DNA from: Planctomycetota bacterium
GTDB taxonomy: Bacteria > Planctomycetota > PLA2 > JAEUHO01
NCBI GenBank assembly: GCA_029259775.1
Contig: JAJDEN010000009.1
Span: forward strand, 1 to 32,446
Reading direction: 5' to 3'
DNA length: 32,446 bases
The translations under genes and the position numbers were made by a program. Of this stretch, positions 1 to 7,784 are shown piece after piece. The notes under the pieces were generated by a model. The model was not told the origin of the DNA and did no database searches. It worked only from the letters and a program-made list of their open reading frames with translations. The stretch's first letter is position 1. Each line of letters begins with the position of its first letter.

Positions 1-2
1 TC

Positions 3-182
3 TACGCACGCTGGTTCAACACGGCGCGCCCGCACCAGGGACTCCTGCAGCGCACGCCGAACCAGGTCTTCTTCCGTCGAAGACGCAAGCGGCGTCGCCA
101 CTTCGAGCGTGGTCGTCTCGAAGTCCAGCACCTTGGAGGAGATCGGCGCTTGCCTGTGCTGCGCCTACGTCGCGCAGCCTGA
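3..182 (+). pseudogene. transposase C-terminal fragment (rve/integrase-core, IS3/IS481-like)
   Basis: The open frame runs in from the window edge and stops at TGA 180-182, giving 59 residues. It begins YARWFNTARPHQGLLQRTP, the typical end of the rve DDE catalytic core in IS3/IS481-type transposases: the W-F-N-x-x-R-P-H-Q block that follows the catalytic glutamate, then an R-T-P-N-Q-V-F turn. The rest is an Arg-rich tail. The N-terminal part would lie upstream of the window, so this may be the end of an intact gene or a remnant. It sits 112 bp from the truncated 3' end of the next gene, which suggests that transposition or recombination made this boundary. The IS family is not certain from this little sequence. 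Confidence 0.75.
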
Positions 183-294
183 GTTGACTCACTGGTTCTT
201 CGATGGCCGTGGGAGAGGTGTGTCTTGCGCGCTTCCGAAGTTCGTGGATCCGGGCCAGAGCTGCCCGGAATCGCCGACTCAAGCTCGTGGGCCG

Positions 295-1587
295 CTACCC
301 CTTGTACCAATCACGCCCTGTCAGGGTGCGCACACCGCCCAGGACACACGCCCGCTCAAGTCCGTACTGGAAGTACAGATCATTGCGCGGATCGTTGAGG
401 TCGATCCGAAGGATGGAGTTGCCAGGCTTGTCCAACTCGGCGAGATGCTGGGCAATCCAGGCGAGCGCATCCCGAATGCCCTTCTCGGTGCGCGCGGCGA
501 GGTCAGGGGTGTATCCACTCACGCCCACCAACTCGCTGCGACAGATGACGAGCGAGGAAACGCCCCCAGTGGTCATGGAGAGTGTGGCCCCTCTCGACGG
601 ACCGCCCTTGGTACGCACGGCTGCTGCCTTTGAGCCGCGCGTGCGGTACGCCCAGCCGCGCGCCATGTCGTCTGGCGGCTTCGGATCGGTCGGGCTGCGC
701 CGCTTGTGTGGGTTCGCTGCGTCAGCGGCCTCGACGCGCGGCACACGCGGACCGTCTGTCTCCTGGGCGACGAGGTAGTGGCGCAGGGATCGGAGCCACA
801 TGGAAGTGGGCACCCCGATGCCGAGGCGTGCGGCCGACTTCAGACCGAGAAGGGCGAACTGTGAGTTGCTGAGATCCTGGGTTGACTTGGGTCGCCCAGG
901 GCTCTCGTAGCCGAAGCCGCCGCCGTCCCGGTGGCTCGGCGGTTGACTGACGGGTGCCGTCGGCTTCTTCCGGCCGCGTCTTGTCTTCTTCGTTGGCTCC
1001 AATCTCGTAACACCGGGATCCTGGGCGCGGCGCAGCCACGCCACAAGTTCCTCCGCCCATGCTCGGTCCTCCTTCGAGAGAGGAACACCGTGCTTCTTCC
1101 CGGCCTCACGAGGCCCGTTCCTCAACGGCGCGGCTGTTCGGTTGTATGCCGCGTCCAAAGCAAGAAGACAGAGCGACACGAAGTAGGTCGAGATGCCGTC
1201 GCCCGAAGCTGGGGGCGGGGTCCGATCATGTGCCACTCTTCGTCCTCGCCAGTGGGCGCGCAAGCGGTGGAACCCACGCACGAGTGCCTGATCATCCACG
1301 CCGATGTCGCACGCGGCGAACGTGTAGACACACAGCGCATCAAAGCCCTTGCTCCACGGGCCTCCCGCCCACTGCTCCGATGGGTCCTTGCGGAGAAAGG
1401 CGGGCGGCGGCGATAGCGGAAACGTGCCGTCCTCTCGTTGTTGCGACCGCATCCACCTAACGCCCGCGTCGACGGCGCGATTCACGCGTTCGGCGAGCGG
1501 CTGGCCGCCGGTGGGATCATCATCCGCCTGGGTCGAGCCCGGTACGGTGAGCAGGATCAGGGCTGCCAGGCAGGAGACGCGGATCAT
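295..1587 (-). CDS. secreted prenyltransferase/squalene-oxidase-repeat-like protein, C-terminally truncated
   Basis: 430 residues. The ATG at 1587 was chosen because it is preceded by a GGGAGGG ribosome binding site and begins a signal peptide of about 21 residues ending in GSTQA. The open frame continues upstream through the 32-bp repeat but has no better start. The mature part has alpha/alpha-toroid features of the squalene cyclase/prenyltransferase superfamily: a QQREDGTFP block near residue 45, later SNSQFALLGL, and the ending YGLERACVLGG then GRDWYKG. In related planctomycete proteins, as I recall them, the DWY motif is followed by another helical repeat; here a stop follows at once, so the last repeat seems to be lost. 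Such proteins are exported and of unknown function; there is no sign of true cyclase activity. The truncation faces the transposase fragment at 3-182. Confidence 0.75.
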   Translation of the reverse strand: MIRVSCLAALILLTVPGSTQADDDPTGGQPLAERVNRAVDAGVRWMRSQQREDGTFPLSPPPAFLRKDPSEQWAGGPWSKGFDALCVYTFAACDIGVDDQALVRGFHRLRAHWRGRRVAHDRTPPPASGDGISTYFVSLCLLALDAAYNRTAAPLRNGPREAGKKHGVPLSKEDRAWAEELVAWLRRAQDPGVTRLEPTKKTRRGRKKPTAPVSQPPSHRDGGGFGYESPGRPKSTQDLSNSQFALLGLKSAARLGIGVPTSMWLRSLRHYLVAQETDGPRVPRVEAADAANPHKRRSPTDPKPPDDMARGWAYRTRGSKAAAVRTKGGPSRGATLSMTTGGVSSLVICRSELVGVSGYTPDLAARTEKGIRDALAWIAQHLAELDKPGNSILRIDLNDPRNDLYFQYGLERACVLGGVRTLTGRDWYKG

Positions 1588-1628
1588 GACGTAACCCTCC
1601 CGCGCACCTGGGGCGGCCGGCTGCGTCC

Positions 1629-1660
1629 CATCTTGCCCCTGCGGCGCGGGCGGGGCAACG
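1629..1660 (-). repeat. 32-bp hairpin repeat, copy 1 of 6
   Basis: Core of 32 bp whose minus strand contains TTGCCCC, then GCCCGCGCCGCA, then GGGGCAA: a 7-bp perfect stem around a GC-rich loop. Identical to copy 3. It lies between two minus-strand genes. All six copies (1629, 3149, 4955, 5519, 6417, 7785) have the same orientation. Confidence 0.9.
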
Positions 1661-1712
1661 GCTGCTCCCGCAACGAAGTCCATGCAGAGACGATCAGCAG
1701 ATTGCTGCGCCC

Positions 1713-3107
1713 CTACTTCGCACGCGCGTGCGCGATGTAATCTAGCTCTACGTCGGTGGCACGAATATGGACCTTGAGCGGCAGTCCCGCTGGCCCCAGT
1801 AGCGCACCCTCCGGCGCCAGGACGCCGTAAGTCCCGGGTAGCACGGCGTGGAACTCGAACGGGCCTGTCGCCCTCTCGAGTGAGTACTTGGTCGCGACTC
1901 GGTCGCTAGCGGCGTGAAGTTCGATGCGCTGCGGCCGACCAGCGGATCGGTTACCGCGGCGATCAAGCCTCACCGTCACTCGGGCGCCCTGAACCAGCAT
2001 GTCCAACTCGCCACCGCGGCGGGGTACTACGAGTTCGCGAGCGGAGGGCGTCGGAGGCCTGCTCCCATCGTCCGCATGGACTACTGCGTGGTAGCGGCCG
2101 ACGGGCAGCCTCGCCGAGTACGTACCATCGGCTTCAAGTCTCGCGTAGACCCACTCTCCTCGAGGTAGATGCGTTTCAAAGGAGATTGTCCCGGGCCCTC
2201 TGAGCCTGTCGCCAGCCTTGGTCAGCAGCTTGCCGTAGCAGTGCGTCGCAGGGATAGAGGAGCCAAGGTCAGCCTCAACCGAGGCCTTGGCTCGAATCTC
2301 GACCTGCCTGCTGCGCTGAAGCGAGCGATCTTGGCGCGACTCTCCGAGATAGGCGGTCAGCCAAGCAGTGCCAGGTGCAAGCTGGTCGAAGATGTACGAT
2401 CCGTCGCTCAGTGTCTCTCTCACAATGGTGACATCGTGCGCTGGCGACGCCGAAGGGCAGGTCAGGTGGATGGCCGCGAACGGCACCCTCTTGCCCTCGA
2501 AGTCATAGAGTCGTCCTCTGATTGATCCGGTGCCAAACACGACTACCGGGCGCAGTACTTCCTTGCCCACGCTCGCCTCAAGTAGCCACGCCTGCGTTCC
2601 ACCTACTGTGATCTCGATTCGATACTTGCCGGGCTCAAGGCGGGGAATCAGGAACGTGCCGGTCGCGTCGGGCTGGGCTTGCCAGTACTGAGTTCGCTTA
2701 TGATTCGGATCTGTCAGACGATCTGCCAGGGGTCCGCGCTCTACGCGCACCACGGCCGCCGATAGCGGCTCCCGACCGCGCAACAAGGTCCCGGAGAGCC
2801 CATCGGGCGGTGCGCCGCCCAGCAGGCGGTGGAGCTGCCCAACCTTCCAATCGTCGGCGTGGTCCTCCCCACCGACCACACGATGTGCACTGTCCGTCTC
2901 TAGCTCGGGATCCCGCAGGTGAGGAGGTGTCGACGCGGGCTGGGATGCCCCAGCCATGCCCGGCGGTCGCTTGGGCGGGGACCTCTGCTCCTGCTCCAAC
3001 GCGCGGGAATCAATCGAGTCCGTGTCGCGGCCCCGCAAGGGCAGGAGAGTCCAGAGCGCCACGCTGAGGAGGGCGAGCAGGACGCAGGCGATCGCGACGC
3101 GCTTCAC
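1713..3107 (-). CDS. membrane-anchored carboxypeptidase-regulatory-like domain protein
   Basis: 464 residues from GTG 3107, chosen for a GGAGGG ribosome binding site 8 nt upstream and because VKRVAIACVLLALL then begins an N-terminal membrane or signal segment. A low-complexity Pro/Ser-rich stretch follows (about residues 30-70). After that come several Ig-like beta repeats of the CarboxypepD_reg/SpaA type, seen as recurring YRIEI, GSIRGRLYD, DGSYIFDQLAPG and DGTYSARLPVGRYHA patterns in which a GTY/GSY turn is followed by L-x-P-G-x-Y. These domains are usually binding or structural modules outside the cytoplasm; no catalytic site is visible. The leader and the first residues (VKRVAI) closely match those of the gene at 7333-7743, although the mature proteins are unrelated. 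Bounded by repeat copies 1 and 2. Confidence 0.8.
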   Translation of the reverse strand: MKRVAIACVLLALLSVALWTLLPLRGRDTDSIDSRALEQEQRSPPKRPPGMAGASQPASTPPHLRDPELETDSAHRVVGGEDHADDWKVGQLHRLLGGAPPDGLSGTLLRGREPLSAAVVRVERGPLADRLTDPNHKRTQYWQAQPDATGTFLIPRLEPGKYRIEITVGGTQAWLLEASVGKEVLRPVVVFGTGSIRGRLYDFEGKRVPFAAIHLTCPSASPAHDVTIVRETLSDGSYIFDQLAPGTAWLTAYLGESRQDRSLQRSRQVEIRAKASVEADLGSSIPATHCYGKLLTKAGDRLRGPGTISFETHLPRGEWVYARLEADGTYSARLPVGRYHAVVHADDGSRPPTPSARELVVPRRGGELDMLVQGARVTVRLDRRGNRSAGRPQRIELHAASDRVATKYSLERATGPFEFHAVLPGTYGVLAPEGALLGPAGLPLKVHIRATDVELDYIAHARAK

Positions 3108-3148
3108 AAGGTGGCCCTCCGGCGAGCCTTGGACGCCCGGCTGCGCTC

Positions 3149-3180
3149 GATCTTCCCCCTGCGGCGCGGGCGGGGCAACG
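3149..3180 (-). repeat. 32-bp hairpin repeat, copy 2 of 6
   Basis: Same element and orientation as copy 1, with C-to-C/G differences (TTCCCCC instead of TTGCCCC on the plus strand) that break one stem pair. It lies between divergent genes (1713-3107 minus, 3247-4920 plus). It is followed on the minus strand by an approximately 35-nt leader shared with copy 6. Confidence 0.88.
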
Positions 3181-3246
3181 TGCATACGCGAGGATCGACG
3201 CGACAGCTGACGACCCTATGATGGAGGGGGCTGGTAGGGAGGCTAT

Positions 3247-4920
3247 GTGTCACGTTGGGCTCTAGGCATCTGCATCGGGCTTCTCGCCATCGGCTATGCG
3301 TGGTGGCTCCTGCAGGATGGCGAGGAATCCGGCGCGCCGCTCTTGGTCTCTGACGAAGAGTCTGATGCCGCCACCCATGCCGGACTGCGCGGACGTGAGC
3401 CTCCGGCTTCGCTGCCCGAGTTCGAGGGCCCAAGCCCCTACGCGGGCGTGGATAGCCCCAGGGACCTGCTGGCACACCTCGTCGACGACCTGACAGCTGA
3501 AGCCGCAATCAAGCGCACGAAGCGGCTTGTCGGCAGCGATGCCACCCGCATTCGCGCGTTCCTACGGCTCCTCCACCCGGACGCCGGCACGACCAATGGT
3601 CTTTGGCCCGATTGCCTGAAGCGACCCGTGTCCGAGGTACTCCTAGCTGCGGGCGATGCCGCTATCGACGTGTTGATCCAGGAACTCGATGATGTCAGTG
3701 GCGTCTACCGCATGAACATCGATTCGCTGATCGGCGCATTCGGTGCACGGGCTGGGCGTGCCGTACCCCGTCTCCTGCGCCAACTCGCCGACGTGCCCCA
3801 GAATCCGCCCGGCGACGAGGCGGCCAGTGCTGTGTACGCCCTCGCAGGCATCGGACCTGCAGCCAAGGCTGTTCTGCCTGACGTCTATCGCTGGCTAGAG
3901 GAGGGTGTTAGCGAGCCCGTCGAGATCGCTGCCGCTCACGCCCTGGTTCGGATCGGTGGAGCCAACGACGAGACGTTCTCACGCTGCAGGGTGCTGCTCC
4001 GCGAGGTGAGTTGGCCGAAGCAGCGTGCAGCCCTGCTGATCGAGATCGGCAGACTCCGGGAGCGGGCCCAACCCTTGCTCCCTCATCTGCTCCAGATCAT
4101 GGAAGAGGGCGTCCTTGATGAGGACTCAGGTCTGTCAACGCTCGGCGCCATGGGGATTCCAGATCCGAGGCTGCTCGAGTACCTCACGAAGCGGTGGCGG
4201 GCCACACCGGACAGCGAGTGGTCGTGTGTGCAGTACGGGACGACGCTCGTGCGGCTGGGCGAGCCTGGTCTGTCCCTCCTCCTCCGTCTCGCCCGTGAGC
4301 GCGACCTGCTCGCGGTGGCAAAGCTCCCGTTCGCTTTTCAAGTGGAGAACCCTTCGTACAAGCGCCTGTTGCGCGCAATGCAACCGGCGCTCACCGCCCA
4401 GGACGAAACGGTTCGGCGTACCGGCTTCGCCGCCCTCGCGCGACTGAACGCATTCCCCGACGAGCTGCTGGCGCCCGTCCTGATGCAGGGCCTACGCGAT
4501 GAGAGCTCCGCGGTGCGCCTGATCTGCGCTCGGATGAGCGGCAGTGTCGACCCGTTGCCGCTCTCTCTCGCGCGTACCCTGCTCGGCCGGCTGCAGGATC
4601 AGCAGGAGGCAGTGGAGTTGGCGCTCACGTGCGCGGGGGTCCTGAGTCGGCACAGAGAACAGGTCACCCAGCCGCTCTTCGACGCGGTCGTCGCGCTGCA
4701 CCGCCGGCACCCGAGTCGTCGCGACGTCCTCCTACAGTTCCATGCGTTCGTCGGGACCCACACTGACGCGGTCTTGAGTGTCTGGGCCACCGCGGTTGCG
4801 GCGAAGACTGTCTACTGGAGGCAGTTCGTGGGATCCCTCCGCGACCTGCCCGCCAGCGCGCTCAAGCCCTATCCGGGAGCGCGGAGTGCCGTCGAGCGGG
4901 TCAAGAAGCTGCCGCGCTGA
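3247..4920 (+). CDS. membrane-anchored HEAT-repeat protein
   Basis: 557 residues from GTG 3247, with GGGAGG 5 nt upstream; the ATG two bases earlier leads to an immediate stop in its own frame. An N-terminal hydrophobic segment (about residues 3-22, WALGICIGLLAIGYAWW) would anchor the protein or act as a signal. The rest is alpha-helical with HEAT/Armadillo-type repeats, for example AGRAVPRLLRQLADV, AASAVYALAGIGPAAKAVLP, EIAAAHALVRIG and VRRTGFAALARL. HEAT proteins are scaffolds for protein contacts; no enzyme motif is visible. This gene is on the plus strand while the repeats on either side keep the orientation seen around minus-strand genes, which is a key point for the cassette reading. 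A second HEAT protein with the same plan is at 19399-20913. Confidence 0.82.
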   Translation: MSRWALGICIGLLAIGYAWWLLQDGEESGAPLLVSDEESDAATHAGLRGREPPASLPEFEGPSPYAGVDSPRDLLAHLVDDLTAEAAIKRTKRLVGSDATRIRAFLRLLHPDAGTTNGLWPDCLKRPVSEVLLAAGDAAIDVLIQELDDVSGVYRMNIDSLIGAFGARAGRAVPRLLRQLADVPQNPPGDEAASAVYALAGIGPAAKAVLPDVYRWLEEGVSEPVEIAAAHALVRIGGANDETFSRCRVLLREVSWPKQRAALLIEIGRLRERAQPLLPHLLQIMEEGVLDEDSGLSTLGAMGIPDPRLLEYLTKRWRATPDSEWSCVQYGTTLVRLGEPGLSLLLRLARERDLLAVAKLPFAFQVENPSYKRLLRAMQPALTAQDETVRRTGFAALARLNAFPDELLAPVLMQGLRDESSAVRLICARMSGSVDPLPLSLARTLLGRLQDQQEAVELALTCAGVLSRHREQVTQPLFDAVVALHRRHPSRRDVLLQFHAFVGTHTDAVLSVWATAVAAKTVYWRQFVGSLRDLPASALKPYPGARSAVERVKKLPR

Positions 4921-4954
4921 CGTCGCAGCGTGTGCTGCACCGGATGGACGCGCC

Positions 4955-4986
4955 CATCTTGCCCCTGCGGCGCGGGCGGGGCAACG
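4955..4986 (-). repeat. 32-bp hairpin repeat, copy 3 of 6
   Basis: Identical in its 32-bp core to copy 1. It lies between convergent genes (3247-4920 plus and 5000-5512 minus), so it cannot be a 5' leader element of either neighbour here. The hairpin has no U-tract, so it is a poor intrinsic terminator. Confidence 0.9.
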
Positions 4987-4999
4987 AGGGTACACCTCG

Positions 5000-5512
5000 C
5001 TATCTCACGCGCCGATAGACGATCGAAGACCCCATGACGCTCAGTTCGAGGGACCTGCCCCCGAAGCTGGCACTATCGACCATCCACAGATCCTGGCCGA
5101 CCCGGCGGAACACGAGCGTGTCCCGCGACCCCTTGTCCACGGGCACTTGGTCGCGCTCGTGGACGTACAGGAAGATCAAGCCGAGGTCCGTCGCCCAGCG
5201 GCCCGCCGCGCGTGGGTGTTCAGATTCCAACTGGCCACTTCTCCACGCACCCCCGGCCTCAAGCGTGAGACGTCCGTGTCCCTGATCGCGCTGGTTATCG
5301 AGGAGGCTCTTGTTCGTTTCCAACTCCCTTCGCAGATCGTCTGGGGTCAGGTTCGGCATCCGATGCGAAAGATACCGCCGCGCGATGCTCTCTGACGCTG
5401 CCCAGGACAGTTCGTAGTCGCCGTGCGGACCTGCGGCCTGAGGCGCTACCTCCCCACACGCTGCTAAGCCGAGCAGCGCAAGCAGGAGAACGGCAACGGC
5501 GACGCGCTTCAT
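5000..5512 (-). CDS. hypothetical lipoprotein
   Basis: 170 residues. The ATG at 5512 begins MKRVAVAVLLLALLGLAAC, a clear lipoprotein signal with the lipid-modified cysteine at residue 19 followed by Gly-Glu. The start lies only 7 nt inside (minus-strand downstream of) repeat copy 4, so the ribosome must use purine-rich sequence at the edge of the repeat. The mature part is a small mixed alpha/beta domain with a strongly charged middle (PDDLRRELETNKSLLDNQRDQ) and a beta-rich C-terminus (LWMVDSASFGG, SSIVYRRV). I do not recognise a family. It shares the MKRVA N-terminus with 1713-3107 and 7333-7743. Single-gene unit between repeat copies 3 and 4. Confidence 0.75.
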   Translation of the reverse strand: MKRVAVAVLLLALLGLAACGEVAPQAAGPHGDYELSWAASESIARRYLSHRMPNLTPDDLRRELETNKSLLDNQRDQGHGRLTLEAGGAWRSGQLESEHPRAAGRWATDLGLIFLYVHERDQVPVDKGSRDTLVFRRVGQDLWMVDSASFGGRSLELSVMGSSIVYRRVR

Positions 5513-5518
5513 GCCGCC

Positions 5519-5550
5519 CATCTTGCCCCTGCGGCGCGGGCGGGGCAATG
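5519..5550 (-). repeat. 32-bp hairpin repeat, copy 4 of 6
   Basis: Same element and orientation, ending CAATG instead of CAACG on the plus strand. It lies between divergent genes (5000-5512 minus, 5595-6317 plus). It abuts the start of the minus-strand lipoprotein gene. Confidence 0.9.
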
Positions 5551-5594
5551 GGCGGGCCGGCAGCAGGATGGGGCGATGCTGCTAGAGTGAGTTC

Positions 5595-6317
5595 ATGGAT
5601 CGCAAACGGCCAGTCGCACCCGAGACGCAGGGCATGACAAGCAGGGAGTCGATCCCGCCCGAGACATCCGACCGTGGTGGGGAGTATCGCCTCGTTGTAG
5701 TGCTGACGCTCGGCCTCCTCGTGCTCGTGGCCTCCGCAGTCTTGGTGGTCGTAGTGATACCGAACATGCAGGAGCACGACCGACAGGTGAGGTCCGCGGA
5801 CAACGTCAGGCACCTCGCGACGATGTTGGTCCTGCACAAGACCACAACCGGACGGTGGCCGCCGTACAGCGGGAAGAACTTCGTTCTGTCTCTGGTCGCG
5901 ACCGGGCAGATCGACCGACACGATCCGCACAGTCTGGCGATCCTGTTCAGCGGAGCTGACAACCTCACGCGGCTCGAGAGAGTTGACATCGGGCGATATG
6001 CGCTCGTGACCGCGGAGGCGCTTGCCAACGGAACGGACTTCAGCGATCTCACTTCCTACGCAGGCCGCCGCAACGCGGAGGAGGCTCACCGCATTGCGCC
6101 GGGCGAGGAGAAGGAAGGGACGATTCTCCTGTGTGATGACGACGACGGGGCGCTGCACCACCGCGAGGGGATCGTGGTCGGTTACTCTGACGGCACGGCG
6201 CGCTTCCTGACGTGGAGCGAGTTGGGCTTGCCCGAGCCGCAGGAACCGGATGTTCCCGAGCCGTTTCTCGGCAAGGCAGCGGTGAACGAACACCTGGCGA
6301 AGGTCTCGTCTCGCTGA
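5595..6317 (+). CDS. membrane-anchored pseudopilin-like hypothetical protein
   Basis: 240 residues from ATG 5595 (an internal ATG at 5634 is also possible). A single strong hydrophobic helix at about residues 33-56 (LVVVLTLGLLVLVASAVLVVVV) is followed by IPNMQEHDRQVRSADNVRHLATMLVLHKTTTGRWPPYSG. That resembles the long N-terminal helix and first turn of type II secretion/pseudopilin-like proteins, where IP(N) and a small-residue/WP block are common. The prepilin peptidase site (G-F-T-x-x-E) before the helix is not present, so processing as a pilin is doubtful. The C-terminal part is acidic (LLCDDDDGALHH) and then beta-like (IVVGYSDGTARFL). Plus-strand gene between repeat copies 4 and 5. Confidence 0.7.
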   Translation: MDRKRPVAPETQGMTSRESIPPETSDRGGEYRLVVVLTLGLLVLVASAVLVVVVIPNMQEHDRQVRSADNVRHLATMLVLHKTTTGRWPPYSGKNFVLSLVATGQIDRHDPHSLAILFSGADNLTRLERVDIGRYALVTAEALANGTDFSDLTSYAGRRNAEEAHRIAPGEEKEGTILLCDDDDGALHHREGIVVGYSDGTARFLTWSELGLPEPQEPDVPEPFLGKAAVNEHLAKVSSR

Positions 6318-6416
6318 GTGCAGTTCGGAGCGCCGGCTCAGAACCACCCACTCCTCGCAGCGCACGCAGACACCGATTCAATAAAGTCGAGCGGGTGTCA
6401 GATGTTCGATGCCACC

Positions 6417-6448
6417 CATCTCGCCCCTGCGGCGCGGGCGAGGCAATG
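6417..6448 (-). repeat. 32-bp hairpin repeat, copy 5 of 6 (variant)
   Basis: The most divergent copy, with two substitutions in the stem. On the minus strand the arms are TTGCCTC and GGGGCGA; both changed positions still pair as U-G/T-G wobble on the minus strand but would be A-C mismatches on the plus strand. It lies between convergent genes (5595-6317 plus, 6455-7345 minus). Confidence 0.88.
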
Positions 6449-6454
6449 AGCCGG

Positions 6455-7345
6455 CTACTCCTCGGGCAGCGGGGAGACGAGGCGGAAGCCGAGGCCGTCG
6501 AATCTGAGGGATCCATTGAACTGACCACGGACCGAGCAGCCAACTGGAGGGGAGAACCACGCTCCGCCGCTTGCCGCACGGAGTTTCTCGTGGAATCTGG
6601 GCGAGCTGCTGGTGCACCACTCCATCACGTTGCCGAGCATGTCTTGTAGCCCCCACCCGTTGGCTGCGAAACTCCCGACAGGCGCGGTGACAGTGTGGCC
6701 GTCGTCCCCAGTGAGGGAGTCGTCCTGCCGTGCCGCGTACTGTTGTCCCAGCTTCATGCGCCAGAACTGGGTCATGCGCTTGTCGGCGCAGTTGGCCCGT
6801 CCGACGGCGTCCTCCGCGTCCTCTCCCCACCAGTACGTCGTCGTCGATCCGGCCCGACAGGCGTACTCCCACTGGTCCTCGGTCGGCAGCGCGTAGGTCC
6901 ACTGTGAGTCGCGAGCAGACAGCCAAGCCACATACTGTTGCGTCACCTCCCAGCTGACGCAGGCCACCGGCTGCCGATCCGAGTCGAGCGAGAGACCCCC
7001 GAAGGTGCCGCTGCGGTAGCCCGGCAAGAAGCGGCGAAGGTCCCCGTTCGTCACCTCGGTAGTCTGGATGTAGTACGGCTTCGTGAGCGTGACCTCGTTC
7101 TGGGTCTCGTCCTCCGGTGGCCCCATCACGAACGTCCCCGCCGGGATCAACACGAAGCGCATCCCAAGGTCGTTCTCGAACGCGACGGGCACGCCGTGCT
7201 TCTTCGCCTCGTCGATCTGTTCCGGCGCGACCCTGGCCCAGGGCGGCGGAAGCGGCGCTGACGCCTCTTCTCCGCACGCCGCCATGCCAAGGATCCCGCA
7301 CAGCAGCACAGCAGCGGCGCCAATCGGGCGGCTTACCGTGCCCAT
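6455..7345 (-). CDS. SUMF1/FGE-fold lipoprotein
   Basis: 296 residues. The lipoprotein signal ends in LGMAAC (Cys 24), so the product is probably anchored in the membrane facing out. The body is a typical formylglycine-generating-enzyme-sulfatase (SUMF1) domain: FVLIPAGTFVMGPPEDE at the N-terminus, YYIQTTEVTN, VSWEVTQQYVAWLS, YALPTEDQWEYACRAG, VGSFAANGWGLQDMLGNVMEW, and a final GGAW then GFRLVSPLP. The region where true FGE carries its catalytic cysteine pair has a single cysteine (PPVGCSVRG), so formylglycine formation is unlikely; most bacterial relatives are binding or signalling modules. ATG 7345 overlaps the end of the upstream gene by 13 bp, so the two are translationally coupled. This two-gene unit lies between repeat copies 5 and 6. 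Confidence 0.88.
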   Translation of the reverse strand: MGTVSRPIGAAAVLLCGILGMAACGEEASAPLPPPWARVAPEQIDEAKKHGVPVAFENDLGMRFVLIPAGTFVMGPPEDETQNEVTLTKPYYIQTTEVTNGDLRRFLPGYRSGTFGGLSLDSDRQPVACVSWEVTQQYVAWLSARDSQWTYALPTEDQWEYACRAGSTTTYWWGEDAEDAVGRANCADKRMTQFWRMKLGQQYAARQDDSLTGDDGHTVTAPVGSFAANGWGLQDMLGNVMEWCTSSSPRFHEKLRAASGGAWFSPPVGCSVRGQFNGSLRFDGLGFRLVSPLPEE

Positions 7346-7743
7346 GCCTCACCGGGCTTCTCTTCTGGGAACTTGATGTCCAACTCCTCATCTGATCGAA
7401 GACGGCGAAGCAGTCTTGCCACGCGGTCTGTCGACCCTCTCTCGACGTACACGCCGCAGTCGTTACCCTCCCCGGCGATCCAGACCTCCATGAACCCTGC
7501 GACGTCGAGTACCTCATTGACACGCTCGAAGATCAGCGGGGCGCTTAGGTCGAAGGACGCGACTCGTCGCAACTCCGGTTCTGTGTTCTCTGTTGCGGGT
7601 TCAGAGCCACGACGCATGTCAGCTGACTGCCTTGAGGGTTGGGCCGCTGTCGGCAGAGGGCCGGCACGGCATGAGGAGCGATGGGAGCACGCCGCCATGC
7701 CCAGCAGCACCGACAGGACGACGGGGATGGCAACGCGCTTCAC
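7333..7743 (-). CDS. small hypothetical lipoprotein
   Basis: 136 residues from GTG 7743, with GAAGGG about 9 nt upstream. The N-terminus VKRVAIPVVLSVLLGMAAC is a lipoprotein signal with Cys 19. A Pro/Ser/Gln-rich linker follows, then a small domain of about 80 residues (FDLSAPLIFERVNEVLDVAGFMEVWIAGEGNDC onward) with a predicted helix-strand pattern. I do not recognise a family. It overlaps the downstream SUMF1 lipoprotein gene, so the two probably form an operon. Its leader, GTG start and first codons closely match those of 1713-3107 even though the mature proteins differ. Confidence 0.7.
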   Translation of the reverse strand: MKRVAIPVVLSVLLGMAACSHRSSCRAGPLPTAAQPSRQSADMRRGSEPATENTEPELRRVASFDLSAPLIFERVNEVLDVAGFMEVWIAGEGNDCGVYVERGSTDRVARLLRRLRSDEELDIKFPEEKPGEAWAR

Positions 7744-7784
7744 GATATAGCCCTTCGACGAGCCTTGGACGCACGGCTGCTCGC

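Noticed and set aside
1713..3185. Translation of 1713-3107 starting upstream inside the repeat
   Set aside because: The frame is open through the repeat for three genes, but for the gene 5000-5512 the repeat is in another frame, and the good ribosome binding sites and signal peptides all fit the downstream starts.
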